Positions 29,001-38,154 of a stretch of DNA of 64,000 nt are shown here, in pieces. The notes beneath the pieces are model-generated. The model was given only the letters and a program-made list of their open reading frames with translations, made no database searches and was not told where the DNA came from. A program made the position numbers and the translations under genes. The DNA comes from an uncultured Bacteroidales bacterium. Lineage in GTDB: Bacteria > Bacteroidota > Bacteroidia > Bacteroidales > UBA932. The stretch's first letter is position 1; the number at the start of each line of letters is the position of its first letter. Location: the NCBI GenBank assembly GCA_934667175.1, contig CAKULN010000007.1, forward strand, positions 1 through 64,000, read 5' to 3'.

Positions 29001-29136
29001 CCGTGTCTACTTCCAGGGCAACAACCTCCTGTGCTGGAGCAAGTTCAAGCTCTGGGACCCGGAGCTCGCCGGGGAGGGCTTCAACTACCCGATCCAGAGG
29101 ACATTCAACATCGGCTTGAACGTGACCTTCAAATAA
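26008..29136 (+). CDS. SusC-family TonB-dependent transporter (plus-strand locus)
   Basis: 1042 residues, the paralogue of the gene at 18790-21924 with the same length and domain order: signal peptide (VAALAQ), regulatory-like domain, plug with LILIDNIELTSTDLARLQPDD, barrel ending NIGLNVTFK. The DNA is GC-rich (about 60% in sampled lines) compared with about 50% in the barrel of the other copy, so the proteins are conserved while silent sites differ. First gene of a locus reaching at least to 36846. Confidence 0.95.
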   Translation: MSFKKIAMTLALLLSTVAALAQTRTVKGVIYEEETGEPMPGATVSVEGSTRGVMTDLDGSFELTGVKPTDKLKFECLGKETQVLTVGTMTNFVVKLKNAANELDEVTVVAFGKQRKESVIGSISTVDVKTLKVPSSNLTTALAGNVAGVIAYQRTGEPGQDNADFFVRGITTFGANTSPLILIDNIELTSTDLARLQPDDIESFSIMKDATATALYGARGANGVIFVTTKRGQEGPAKIFARVETSISTPTDVVELADPVTYMKSYNEAISTRDPLGDLMYSYDKIEQTGKPDANRLIYPANDWYDMLFKDFATSYRANVSARGGGKVATYYVSGAYTEDTGILKVDKRNSFNNNIDDKNYTLRSNVDINVTPTTKLAVRLTGNFRDYQGPLNGGSDVYRQVMHSDPVLFPAYYPVDDDHVGIQHIMFGNYDDGSYINPYANLVKGYKDYQRSQMIAAVEIDQDLKFITKGLTFMTLFNLTRLSEYTVNRQFNPYWYTLDRYDSYTGEYHVNRINENGSDYLTYSEGAKTVKNTMYSETRLNYANSFGRHDVTGLLVLTASESLTANAGSLQLSLPSRNAGLSGRFTYGFDKRYFIEYNFGYNGSERFHKSHRWGFFPSAGLAWMMSNEKWFKPAAKVVNNLKLRYSYGLVGNDNIGSSSNRFYYLSEMNMNSSSKSASFGETRNVSYSGVDVLRYANEAITWEKSYKSNYALELGLFKKLDIIAEYFTEHRTDIFMQRADIPNTMGLQAAVYGNIGQARAKGVDIQADYKQAWASGLWASARANFTYSTGKYDVYEEPTYPESYRQHAGRSIKQTWGYIAERLFIDDEDAANSPSQAAFGSQYGGGDIKYTDVNGDGVITNADMVPIGYPTSPEIIYGFGVSLGHKGFDFSVFFQGMGRESFWIDATSAYNTRTNKYGTAPFVNNGQLLKAYADSHWSEDNRDIYALYPRYSAYENKNNTQVSTWWMRDGSFLRLKQMEFGYTLPQKLTNKIHVDNLRVYFQGNNLLCWSKFKLWDPELAGEGFNYPIQRTFNIGLNVTFK

Positions 29137-29145
29137 TCCTTGACT

Positions 29146-31116
29146 ATGAATATGCGCAAGAATATCAATAAATCAATAGCTTCCGCGCTTGCCGTCGCCG
29201 CACTTATGCTCGGAACGGCCGGATGCAATAGTTTCCTCAATGTGGTCCCAGACGACGGCCTGCCGTCCATCGAGACCGCCTTCAACCTCAGGTCGTCGGC
29301 GATCAAGTATCTGGCCACCTGCTATTCCTACATGACCCTTGACGGTTCCATGGGCAATGACCCGGCGTTGCTCGGCAGCGACGAGTTGTGGGATCTCTAC
29401 GGGCGTACCACGACCAACAGATCCGACCGTGTGCCTTTCACGATGTCCTACATCGCCCGCGGCAACATGAGCGCCAACACGGTCTACGCTAACGACTGGG
29501 CCTTGATGTACGAGGGCATCCGCTGCTGCGACATCTTCGTCGACAACATCCATAGAGTCCCTGACATGGGCGATTCGGAGAAGGCGCAGTGGATCGCCGA
29601 GGTGACGTTCCTCAAGGCCTACTACCATTTCAACCTCGTCCGCAAGTGGGGACCGGTTCCGATCATCAGAGAGAGCCTCCCCATAGACTCGTCCGTGGAT
29701 GAGGTCCGTGTGCACCGCGACAACATCGACGACTGCTTAGACTTCATCCTCGAGCTTCTGGACAAGGCGATGCCTGACCTGCCTCTTGTCAACCCCTCGG
29801 TCGATGAGTACGGTCGTATAAATCAGGCCATCTGCGCATCGTTCAAGGCCAAGGTGGCTGTCTACGCCGCCAGCCCGCTGTTCAACGGCAACTCGGAGCA
29901 GGCCGCCCTTGTCGACACGGACGGGACAACAAGACTGTTCCCGGAGAAGACCGACGACGAGAAGCTCGCCCGCTGGACCGCCGCCATGGAGGCCTGCCGC
30001 GAGGCCATCGCCGTCTGCGACGAGGCGAACATCTCCCTCTACAGGGGCGATGACATCACCTACCGCATGACCGACTCCCTCAAGACAACCTTGACTCTTC
30101 GTAACGCATTCAACCAGAAGTGGAACAGCGAGCTCATCTGGGGCAACACTCAGTCGCCTTCCGGGACAATGAACATGTACCACAAGCTCTGTATGCCGAT
30201 CCTCAACGGGTACACCGACATGCTCGGAGGCTACATGTTCATCGGAGTCCCGCTCAAGATCGCCGAGCAGTTCTACACCGTGCACGGGCTGCCTATCGCC
30301 AACGACTCCGAGTGGGCCAACATCAACCCTATGGACCTGAGGGTCGGTGACGACCAGCATTCCTACTACATCTGCAAGGGACGCAAGACCGTCAAGCTCA
30401 ACTTTGACCGCGAGCCGCGCTATTACGCCTCCCTCGGCTTCGACGGGGGCAACTGGCTCGGCCAGCTCGGCAACTACAACGACCTCAAGCCTGAGGATGT
30501 ACACTTCGTGGCGTGCCGTATGGGAGGGACACATGCCAAAAGGGGCAGTCAGACCGGCCCGGTTACGGGATTCCTTCCCAAGAAGCATTTCCCGATCCAG
30601 GCGACTTGGACAGGGCCCAACTCCTTTACGGGAGCCGGCACCACGTGGTATCCATGGCCTATGATCCGCCTGTCCGACCTGTACCTCCTCTACGCCGAGG
30701 CCATCAACGAGGCCGAGGGACCGAACGGGGCGCACAGCGACGACCTGTTCAAGTACATAAACCTCGTCCGCGAGCGCGCCAAGATCCCTGACGTCAAGAC
30801 CGCCTGGGACACCTACAGCAACAGCCCGGGCTACTACGGCACCAAGGTCGGGATGCGCGCCATCATCCACCGCGAGCGTCTCAACGAGCTTGCCTTCGAG
30901 GGTCAGCGTTTCTGGGATCTCCGCAGGTGGAAGGAGGCTCCGGCCGAGTACCAGAAGGGAATTTACGGCTTCGACGTCACCTCGGCAAAAGAGGAGGACT
31001 ACTACGTCAAGAAGTTCCTCTACGAGCAGAAGTTCGGACTCAAGGACTACTTCTGGCCGATCCCTACAAGTTACATAGAGGTCAATCCTAACCTTGTGCA
31101 GAACATCGGTTGGTAA
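29146..31116 (+). CDS. SusD/RagB-family lipoprotein (plus-strand locus)
   Basis: 656 residues from ATG 29146 (MNMRKNINKSIASALA); ATG 29152 is also possible. Lipobox AGC, then NSFLNVVPDDGLPSIETAFNL. It keeps FLKAYYHFNLVRKWGPVPII, LSDLYLLYAEAINEAEGPNGAH and the shared end NPNLVQNIGW. It follows susC by 9 bp. By eye about two-thirds identical to the SusD at 16804. The least conserved stretch is residues ~60-100, which may tune glycan binding. Confidence 0.94.
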   Translation: MNMRKNINKSIASALAVAALMLGTAGCNSFLNVVPDDGLPSIETAFNLRSSAIKYLATCYSYMTLDGSMGNDPALLGSDELWDLYGRTTTNRSDRVPFTMSYIARGNMSANTVYANDWALMYEGIRCCDIFVDNIHRVPDMGDSEKAQWIAEVTFLKAYYHFNLVRKWGPVPIIRESLPIDSSVDEVRVHRDNIDDCLDFILELLDKAMPDLPLVNPSVDEYGRINQAICASFKAKVAVYAASPLFNGNSEQAALVDTDGTTRLFPEKTDDEKLARWTAAMEACREAIAVCDEANISLYRGDDITYRMTDSLKTTLTLRNAFNQKWNSELIWGNTQSPSGTMNMYHKLCMPILNGYTDMLGGYMFIGVPLKIAEQFYTVHGLPIANDSEWANINPMDLRVGDDQHSYYICKGRKTVKLNFDREPRYYASLGFDGGNWLGQLGNYNDLKPEDVHFVACRMGGTHAKRGSQTGPVTGFLPKKHFPIQATWTGPNSFTGAGTTWYPWPMIRLSDLYLLYAEAINEAEGPNGAHSDDLFKYINLVRERAKIPDVKTAWDTYSNSPGYYGTKVGMRAIIHRERLNELAFEGQRFWDLRRWKEAPAEYQKGIYGFDVTSAKEEDYYVKKFLYEQKFGLKDYFWPIPTSYIEVNPNLVQNIGW

Positions 31117-31136
31117 CAGTAAAGAGAACATCACAA

Positions 31137-32492
31137 ATGAAGAAAAGGATATTATTTACATCAACATCAGTAGCGGCCATGCTGCTTTCCATAGGCTGTG
31201 CGGAGGAGAACCACGGCAGGATTGACCAGCTTGACGAGAGCCTCGAGGCTCCGCAGCCGGTTACGGTTACTAAGGTCAAGCCGACAAGCGGCGGAGCCGT
31301 CGTCTGGGTGGAGATTCCCGACGACAAGAACATCAAGGGAGTCGTGGCGACCTACACCCGCGGAGGCGTGACGGTCGACGCCAAGGTCTCCCGCTACGTC
31401 GACAGCCTGACTGTCGAGGGCTACGCCGACACAGACGAGCATGAGATGGAGGTCTGCTCCTTCAACGTGAACGAGGTCAAGTCCGAGCCGGTGGTTGTCA
31501 AGTTCACACCGGAGACCCCGGCCATCCGCAAGGTGGCCTCTACCATGATCGCCGCCGCAGGTGGCGTGAAAGTCCGGATCACCGGCAACGAGAGCAAGTC
31601 AGATCTGGCGGTATGTCTGCTCCGCGACGAGAATGTGGACAACGCCGACAAGCCGGTGGATGAGATCAAGTGGAAGGAGGTCACGACACTGTTCACTGCA
31701 AGTGACAATGTCACCCTTACACGAAGGGGGATAGAGGCCAAAGAGGCCGTGTTCGGGGTCTATGTGCGCGACCGTTGGGGCAACATCTCCGACACGGTCA
31801 AGGCCGTGCTCACTCCGTTGCCCGAGATAAAGATCCCCGTCGCCGCGGCCGAGGTCGACGTAGACGGTCATAAAGGGAAGACCAAAGGCTTCTCCTATAA
31901 CGGGAAGGCCATATGGAGCCAGGACGACAATCTGTTCGAATATGAGTCCGAGAGGTCTTCTTACCCTGTCAGCGGCCTTTGGGACGGAACCGGAAATTCA
32001 TACACCGGAAAGATTCTAGCCGTTGACAGAGCCCCGATTCCGTGTTGGTTCACGATCGATCTGGGATGCGAGATTGAAGCCAGCCGCATCGCGACGCTTC
32101 CACGGTACGATTATCCTGAACTGTTCGGTGACGCCCACGTCCGCGACTTCGAGTTCTGGGGCAGCAACAACCCGACCGGCGCCCCCGGCACTGGCGAGCA
32201 TGGCTTCGACGACTCATGGAAATGCCTCGGCAAGTTCACCCAGTACAAGCCTTCCGGCTATCTCGACGACGGGACACCGGGCGCGGTCACGCCGGAGGAT
32301 CGTGAGGCCTTCAACAACGGAAACGACTTTGAGCTCGACAGCGAAAAATTCCCTGACGCCACTTACCATTTCCGTTACCTCAGGGTTGTCATGACCTCCT
32401 ATGTGGCTTGGAATATGCCGGACGCCGCAAATGCGGCCGTTCAACTTGGTGACATCTCCCTATATGGACGAGTTACAAAAACCGACAACTAA
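31137..32492 (+). CDS. DUF4959/DUF5126/DUF5000-type surface lipoprotein
   Basis: 451 residues from ATG 31137 (MKKRILFTSTSVAAML, lipobox IGC). Domain order as in the minus-strand paralogue: DUF4959-like (GRIDQLDESLEAPQPVTVTK), DUF5126-like (GGVKVRITGNESKSDLAVCLLRDE), then a discoidin-like end (CWFTIDLGCEIEASRIATLPR, HVRDFEFWGSNNPTG). It starts 20 bp after susD. Probable glycan-binding accessory. The spacer before the discoidin-like part differs most between the two copies. Confidence 0.82.
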   Translation: MKKRILFTSTSVAAMLLSIGCAEENHGRIDQLDESLEAPQPVTVTKVKPTSGGAVVWVEIPDDKNIKGVVATYTRGGVTVDAKVSRYVDSLTVEGYADTDEHEMEVCSFNVNEVKSEPVVVKFTPETPAIRKVASTMIAAAGGVKVRITGNESKSDLAVCLLRDENVDNADKPVDEIKWKEVTTLFTASDNVTLTRRGIEAKEAVFGVYVRDRWGNISDTVKAVLTPLPEIKIPVAAAEVDVDGHKGKTKGFSYNGKAIWSQDDNLFEYESERSSYPVSGLWDGTGNSYTGKILAVDRAPIPCWFTIDLGCEIEASRIATLPRYDYPELFGDAHVRDFEFWGSNNPTGAPGTGEHGFDDSWKCLGKFTQYKPSGYLDDGTPGAVTPEDREAFNNGNDFELDSEKFPDATYHFRYLRVVMTSYVAWNMPDAANAAVQLGDISLYGRVTKTDN

Positions 32493-32497
32493 GGAAT

Positions 32498-33703
32498 ATG
32501 AACAAGAAAATTACAAAATCGAATATTCTTTTGGCCGTAGGGGCGGCCTTCGCGCTTGTCTCTTGCGGCGGCCAGGACGAGATCTACAAGGAGTGGGTCA
32601 AGAAGGGCGGCTATGACTACCCGGCCAAGGCCATCAACCTGTCCTCTGTTTCCGGTTACCAAAGTGTGATCGTGAACTGGGAGAAGCCTATGGACCCGGC
32701 GGTGCGCACAGCCACGTTGTTCTGGGACAACTACGCCAGCTCGCGCGACATCGACTACGCCGACTATCCTGACGGCAAGGTCTCCATGGAGGTCGACAAC
32801 CTTGAGGACCGTTCCTACACCTTCGACATCGTCAACTACGACGAAGAAGGCAACAAGTCCCTCGCGGCCGAGATCACCGTATCGCCTTATGGAGACGGCT
32901 GGATGGTCTCCCGCTCGGAGCGCTCGGTCGCAAGGGCTGAGATGGACGGGAACGGCCGCGACGCCAGGATCGTGATGTCCAAGGCCACGGACGAGATGGT
33001 GGCCACCCGCTTCCGCTATAAGAACCTTCAGGACGAGTGGGTCGAGTGTGAGACCATCCTCAAGCCGGGCGAGAACGAGGTTACCTTCCCGAATGCCCTC
33101 AAGGGCAAGAGGTTTGAATATTCCTCATCCTTCTGCCCCGCCGCCGGCAAGGACACCGTCTGGAGCGCATGGACGAGGTCTGTCGACGGCATCTCCTATG
33201 CACTGGATGGCAAGAGGTGGAATGTGACGGTCACAAAGAACCAATATTTCGGAATCAATGTGGCTGACAACATCTTTGACGGCAACAAGGATCTTTCCGC
33301 TTTCAGCTGGCATAGTTCTAAATCCGATGCGACTAAGAATCAATTCCCTAAGATTCTTTCCATTGACACACAGAAGGCTTTTGGTGAGGAATATGCTTTC
33401 ACCCGCTTTGAGTTTTATGAACATCCGGACCAGCCGACGCTTCGCTACATCAAGGATTTTGTCATCTATGTCGGTTCCTCGTACTACAATCCGGACGACA
33501 GCGATTATCTCAACAATTACGGCATTCCTTTCATAGGGACTCAGTTTAAAACCGATGGTAGAATGTCTTCCGCCTCCGCAACTCAAGGTGCTACAGGCCG
33601 TTATTTCGCTATCGTGTTCAAGAACTCCTACAATACTAAGGACGGTTTTATCGACCTCTGGGAACTTGTTCCTTACGGCTATATCCCGTCGCAGGCCGAC
33701 TAA
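32498..33703 (+). CDS. DUF4998-type lipoprotein with discoidin-like C-terminus
   Basis: 401 residues, lipobox VSC, opening with IYKEWVKKGGYDYPAKAINLS like its paralogue at 14293. The first ~245 residues are encoded by GC-rich DNA. From about 33240 the DNA becomes clearly AT-richer, exactly where the discoidin-like domain begins (NQYFGINVADNIFDG...FIDLWELVPYGY). This suggests that the binding domain has a different history from the stalk. It lies 5 bp after the preceding gene. Confidence 0.8.
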   Translation: MNKKITKSNILLAVGAAFALVSCGGQDEIYKEWVKKGGYDYPAKAINLSSVSGYQSVIVNWEKPMDPAVRTATLFWDNYASSRDIDYADYPDGKVSMEVDNLEDRSYTFDIVNYDEEGNKSLAAEITVSPYGDGWMVSRSERSVARAEMDGNGRDARIVMSKATDEMVATRFRYKNLQDEWVECETILKPGENEVTFPNALKGKRFEYSSSFCPAAGKDTVWSAWTRSVDGISYALDGKRWNVTVTKNQYFGINVADNIFDGNKDLSAFSWHSSKSDATKNQFPKILSIDTQKAFGEEYAFTRFEFYEHPDQPTLRYIKDFVIYVGSSYYNPDDSDYLNNYGIPFIGTQFKTDGRMSSASATQGATGRYFAIVFKNSYNTKDGFIDLWELVPYGYIPSQAD

Positions 33704-33717
33704 AAACGAATGTCAGC

Positions 33718-36700
33718 ATGAAAAGAATATTAAAAGCCACATTCACAGTCCTGTTCGCCTCGGTCCTGCTTCTGGTCTCCTGCGGCAGCTACGATGACAC
33801 CGAGCTTAGGGACAAGGTGAAGGACCTTGAGGACCGCATGGCCAAGCTTGAGTCGGCGGTCAACACCAACACCCAGTCCATACAGGCCCTCGTGGAGGCG
33901 TCCAATGGCAAAGACGCCGTCACCGGATTCAGCGAGCTGACCGACAAGTCGGGCTACGTCATCACGTTCGCCTCGGGCAAGAGCATCACACTCTACCATG
34001 GTAAGAACGGCCAGAACGGATCGACCCCTGTCATCGGTGTGAAGGCTGACAGCGACGGACTGTACTACTGGACAGTAAACGGTGAGTGGCTTCTCTCCGG
34101 CGGACAGAAAGTGAAGGCCGAGGGGGAGGACGCCGTCACGCCAAAGTTCAAGATAGAGGACGACAACTGGTTCGTCTCCCAGGACGGCGGCAAGACATGG
34201 ACGAACCTCGGCAAGGCCAAGGAGAAGGACATCTTCAAGAGCGTGGCCCTTGACGGAGGATTCGTGAACGTCGTGCTGGCGGACGGCACCTCATTTAAAC
34301 TCGCGGTCTCCGACGGCAGTCTCGTTTCGGCGGTCGGCAGCATCAATGTTGTTCCGACATGTTCGGACGGAGCCGGCAGGGTGACCCGCAGGAACGGCTG
34401 GAACACACTCACGCTCAAGTACGAGATCCTGCCTTCCGGCACCCTTGACAAGCTTTCAGCAAGCGACGCCGTGAAATATTCAGTGAAGGCGGTCTACACA
34501 GCCACTAAAGCCTCCGCCGGTGATCTGATTGACCTTGAGGTGACTAACGTCTCCGCCAGCGGTGATTTCCTGATGGTCAAGGTCAAGTGCGACGCCCTCG
34601 ACAATGCGTTCTTTGACGGGACCCTCGCCGCTAGCGTGTCCCTTCATGTCTCGGACGGTGTCGGCGACGTGGCCTCGGCCTACACCCCGATCGTCTACGG
34701 CGGAGAGTTTGTCACTTCCAAAGACTTTGATGCCAACAACATAGTGCTTTCGCTCGGCGTGGTCAGCGATGTGCACATCAACCAGCAGGCACAGGCGAAC
34801 AAATGGAAGTCAGCGCTTCAGCAGCTAAAGGCCAAGGCTCTTGAGAATGACGCTAACGGAATGGCAGGAGTCCTTGTCGTCGGCGACCTCATTGACAACC
34901 CTAACAACTCACAGTTGAGCCTGTTCAAATCGACCCTCGAATCCGAGATAGATGTTACAAAGACACCGATGATCTACACCATCGGCAACCACGATGTTCC
35001 TAACTATGCTTGGGCGGCTTCTATGGTCAATGATGTCGCCTATATGAGGAATATGTTCGGGGACAAGTACTTTCAGGCAGATCAAGATCAGGAAATGAGG
35101 GCAAAGTACGAGGCGCGCCACTGCGTCATCGGCGACTATCATATTCTTGCGATATCTCCGAACGGTGACAGCCCTATAGCTTATGACCCAACTGCCGTCA
35201 CATGGCTTGACAACCAGTTGGCCGCCATCACCTCCGCCGAGCCTGACAAATACGTCATCATCCTCACCCACCCGATGATCAAAAACACCGTCTACGGCAG
35301 CCGTCTCGGCGAGGAGGGAGGAATATGGGAGTCAAGTTATCCGCATTACTGGGCGACAGACGTCCTGACTCCGGTGCTTAGAAAATACCCTCAGGCGGTG
35401 GTGTTCGGCGGTCACCTCCATTTTCCTCTCAACGACCCGCGCAGCGTATGGCAGGAGGACTTCTCCGTCTTCGGATGCGCATCCGTCCGCTACATGGCCA
35501 TTGAGAACGGCAAGTATGAGGACATGTCCAGCGCCACCGTGATGCAGGACTGCAACGACTTCTCTCAGGGCAATCTGCTCCAGTTCGACGCAAGCGGCAA
35601 CATGCGTGTGCTGAGGATGGACTTCCAAAACAAGGACGTCATCGGGGATCCGATCGTCTCCTCATACCCTACATCAGACAAGAGCCACCTCACTAAGTAC
35701 AGCCATACGACCCGCAGCCTCGCCAACGCCGCCCCGGCCCTCTCGACACTGGATGTCGATGTCACGGACGGCACCGCCACGGCCAAATGGGCTGCCGGAA
35801 CGGACGACGAGTTCGTGCACCACTACGTGCTCACCCTCAGGAAGAGCGGCGCCGTGGTGTCAACAAAGAAGATCCTCGCCGACTTCTACAAGAGCGCCAA
35901 GACCTCGGGGATGAGGAAGGAGTGGACCCGCTCTCTTGGCAGCCTCGAGAACGGCACGTACGAGCTTACCCTCGATGCCTACGACTCATGGGACGCCGCG
36001 GCGGAGCCGCTGACGAAGACGTTCCAGGTCGGCGCGGCATCCAACGGTGTCTGGACTGACGACAAGGCCGGAAGCAAGACGGTCTCTGGAGGAAGCGGCA
36101 GCGTCTCGAATGACTGGCTGACATATTCCGACGGCAAGGTCTCCTGGACCGCCAACACCACCGGCAGGCCGAGAACCGCGAAGATCACCCTCCCGGATGC
36201 CACTGAATTTTCAGTGACCCAGATCTCGGAGGAGGATTTCAAGGGCGGCTGGACGTTGTACTCCAAGCTTTTCGATCCGAACAAGACTATAGGAAAGGGT
36301 ACAACCAACGCTTATCCCGTTGCTCTGACTTTTGGAGAGCCTCTGAATAAAGAGACATTGAAGGATGTCTATGGATCTGAACATACCAACAATATCGGTG
36401 TCAAAGGTCTGTATTTCAATGCCGTGATGGATGCCACAGTGGAGATTGACTATAAATCCCAATCCGTCAGTTTCGGAATATTCCTTGACAGGCGTGCCGC
36501 TCAGGATGCCGGGAATGGCCGCTATGTGGCATTCCTTCCTGAATTGAACATAGGGAACGCTTGGGGAGCTATGAACAATTATGTTTTCGCTCCAGGTGCT
36601 GGAGTGTTCTCTGATAACAATTATGAGTGGCTCTGGTTCAGTGTAAGTAAAGATTTCAGCACTCTTAAATACTTATATGAAGGCAGTGGCCAGAAAACCT

Positions 36701-36846
36701 CCAAAGGCGGACATTACATCTGTGGTATATCATGCGTCAAGGCTACATCAACAAACGCATCTACTTTGGCCTCAAATTATGACGTGATTTATCAGGCCAA
36801 CTACAATAATGTCGGTTCACAAGGCATGTACTTCACAAGAAACTAA
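33718..36846 (+). CDS. Calcineurin-like metallophosphoesterase lipoprotein (plus-strand locus)
   Basis: 1042 residues, lipobox VSC. Residues ~27-60 are a coiled coil (ELRDKVKDLEDRMAKLESAV) leading into a DUF4988-like region to ~200 and an Ig-like linker. The phosphoesterase domain at ~340-620 has SDVH (~349), GDLID, GNHD (~423), THPM and GHLHFP (~564), all metal ligands present. After an Fn3-like segment, the BACON-like module runs from ~775 to the end (WLTYSDGKVSWTANTTG, DFKGGWTLYSKLFDPNKT). The core and the end resemble 11287-14280, but the N-terminus does not. DNA GC content falls from about 65% to about 40% near 36280, inside the module. Probable surface phosphatase or phosphodiesterase acting on the imported glycan. 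Confidence 0.86.
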   Translation: MKRILKATFTVLFASVLLLVSCGSYDDTELRDKVKDLEDRMAKLESAVNTNTQSIQALVEASNGKDAVTGFSELTDKSGYVITFASGKSITLYHGKNGQNGSTPVIGVKADSDGLYYWTVNGEWLLSGGQKVKAEGEDAVTPKFKIEDDNWFVSQDGGKTWTNLGKAKEKDIFKSVALDGGFVNVVLADGTSFKLAVSDGSLVSAVGSINVVPTCSDGAGRVTRRNGWNTLTLKYEILPSGTLDKLSASDAVKYSVKAVYTATKASAGDLIDLEVTNVSASGDFLMVKVKCDALDNAFFDGTLAASVSLHVSDGVGDVASAYTPIVYGGEFVTSKDFDANNIVLSLGVVSDVHINQQAQANKWKSALQQLKAKALENDANGMAGVLVVGDLIDNPNNSQLSLFKSTLESEIDVTKTPMIYTIGNHDVPNYAWAASMVNDVAYMRNMFGDKYFQADQDQEMRAKYEARHCVIGDYHILAISPNGDSPIAYDPTAVTWLDNQLAAITSAEPDKYVIILTHPMIKNTVYGSRLGEEGGIWESSYPHYWATDVLTPVLRKYPQAVVFGGHLHFPLNDPRSVWQEDFSVFGCASVRYMAIENGKYEDMSSATVMQDCNDFSQGNLLQFDASGNMRVLRMDFQNKDVIGDPIVSSYPTSDKSHLTKYSHTTRSLANAAPALSTLDVDVTDGTATAKWAAGTDDEFVHHYVLTLRKSGAVVSTKKILADFYKSAKTSGMRKEWTRSLGSLENGTYELTLDAYDSWDAAAEPLTKTFQVGAASNGVWTDDKAGSKTVSGGSGSVSNDWLTYSDGKVSWTANTTGRPRTAKITLPDATEFSVTQISEEDFKGGWTLYSKLFDPNKTIGKGTTNAYPVALTFGEPLNKETLKDVYGSEHTNNIGVKGLYFNAVMDATVEIDYKSQSVSFGIFLDRRAAQDAGNGRYVAFLPELNIGNAWGAMNNYVFAPGAGVFSDNNYEWLWFSVSKDFSTLKYLYEGSGQKTSKGGHYICGISCVKATSTNASTLASNYDVIYQANYNNVGSQGMYFTRN

Positions 36847-36881
36847 ATATTATCTCTAATCACAATTAATTTTATTTAACG

Positions 36882-38135
36882 ATGAAATTACACTTATTAA
36901 CACTGACCGCAGCGGTCCTCGCGACATTCGCGTTCTCCTCCTGTGGCGAAAAGGATCCCGACTATGGCGATCCTGCCGTAAAGGTTAGTCCAGGTGAGTT
37001 GAGTTTTGAGTCAACAGGCGGTTCTCAGACCGTACAGTTGACCGCGACTGTGGACTGGACTGTTGAGAATTCATCTTCCTGGGTGACGGTTGTCCCGATG
37101 CAGGGCGAGCCTTCCAAGGAGGTTCAGACAGTTAATGTGACAGTTGACGCCAACGACGATGTCGAGCGCACCGCGACCGTCACTTTCAAGCAAGTTGACG
37201 GAACACTTACCGCCAAGCTTACTGTCAATCAGAAGTATTATCTCCCTGACATTCAAGATTCTGACGTTAAGACCGTCTCTGGCAATGTCAGCGCCAAAAA
37301 GTACCAGAGATTCAGACTTTCCGGTGTTGTGAAGAGTCTCAAGAGCGATGGCTCTTTCAACCTCGTCGACGAGACAGGCTCCATCCCTGTCGCCGGCCTG
37401 AATGCAAGCGAGCAGCCTTACGGAACGGATGGTGGCGCTTTGGATAACGTAAAGGAGCGTTACACTGTGACTGTTGTCGGCTACCGTGTCGATGACGGTG
37501 GCAAGGCTCAGCTTAAGTACGCCTTCCTTGAGAAAGTGACTGAATATTCAGAGCAGGATCCAAACACTGTTGCCACAAAGTCATTCCCATATACCGCTGA
37601 CTATAAGACGGCGGAGAATGGAGTCATTGTCAACAACCAGGTGTTCCCTTATGCCTTTGACGCACTTTGGTCTTGGAGCGCCAACACCGGTTGGCAGGCT
37701 TCCGGCAACAAGAATGATGTGGACTACACGACAGAGGCCACCCTCTACACTGAGAAAGTTGACCTTAAGAATGCCGAGAAGCCGATTTTGGTTTTCGAGC
37801 ACATTGTCGGCAGGACTTTCGTGGACATGGACGTGGCGAAAGAGCAGACCTCCGTTTGGGTGAGAAAGGACGGTGGAGAGTGGAGCAAGCTTGCCATCAC
37901 ATTCTCTTATCCTGATGAACTTGGCGAGCAGACTGTCTCCGAGGACATCAAGCTTGACGCTTATGTTGGATCCGTTGTTCAGTTCGCTTTCAAGTACACC
38001 AGTGAAGAGGGTAAGTCTGCCGGTATCTGGCAGATTCTCAAGGTTGAAGTCAAGAAGAACGAGGAGCCTACCCAGCCTGACAACTCGACCGGTACTGAGG
38101 ACTATGACAAACCGGGTTGGGACTGGAACAAGTAA
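36882..38135 (+). CDS. BACON-domain lipoprotein with OB-like and beta-sandwich regions
   Basis: 417 residues, lipobox SSC at about residue 21. Residues ~32-118 are a BACON domain (VDWTVENSSSWVTVVPMQG...RTATVTFKQ), a family that binds glycans or mucin. About 125-230 looks like an OB-type barrel (RFRLSGVVKSLKSDGSFNLVDETGS). About 240-395 is a jelly-roll or choice-of-anchor-type sandwich (YVGSVVQFAFKYTSEEGKSAGIWQI). The tail is Pro/Asp rich. It starts 35 bp after the phosphoesterase gene, so it is probably in the same transcript. The minus-strand locus has no counterpart. Confidence 0.75.
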   Translation: MKLHLLTLTAAVLATFAFSSCGEKDPDYGDPAVKVSPGELSFESTGGSQTVQLTATVDWTVENSSSWVTVVPMQGEPSKEVQTVNVTVDANDDVERTATVTFKQVDGTLTAKLTVNQKYYLPDIQDSDVKTVSGNVSAKKYQRFRLSGVVKSLKSDGSFNLVDETGSIPVAGLNASEQPYGTDGGALDNVKERYTVTVVGYRVDDGGKAQLKYAFLEKVTEYSEQDPNTVATKSFPYTADYKTAENGVIVNNQVFPYAFDALWSWSANTGWQASGNKNDVDYTTEATLYTEKVDLKNAEKPILVFEHIVGRTFVDMDVAKEQTSVWVRKDGGEWSKLAITFSYPDELGEQTVSEDIKLDAYVGSVVQFAFKYTSEEGKSAGIWQILKVEVKKNEEPTQPDNSTGTEDYDKPGWDWNK

Positions 38136-38154
38136 TCTTTGAATTGGATTTAAG

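Noticed and set aside
29737..31134. Minus-strand open frame of 465 codons
   Set aside because: It lies wholly antisense to the susD at 29146-31116 and has no recognisable motif; the GC-rich DNA lacks stops by chance.
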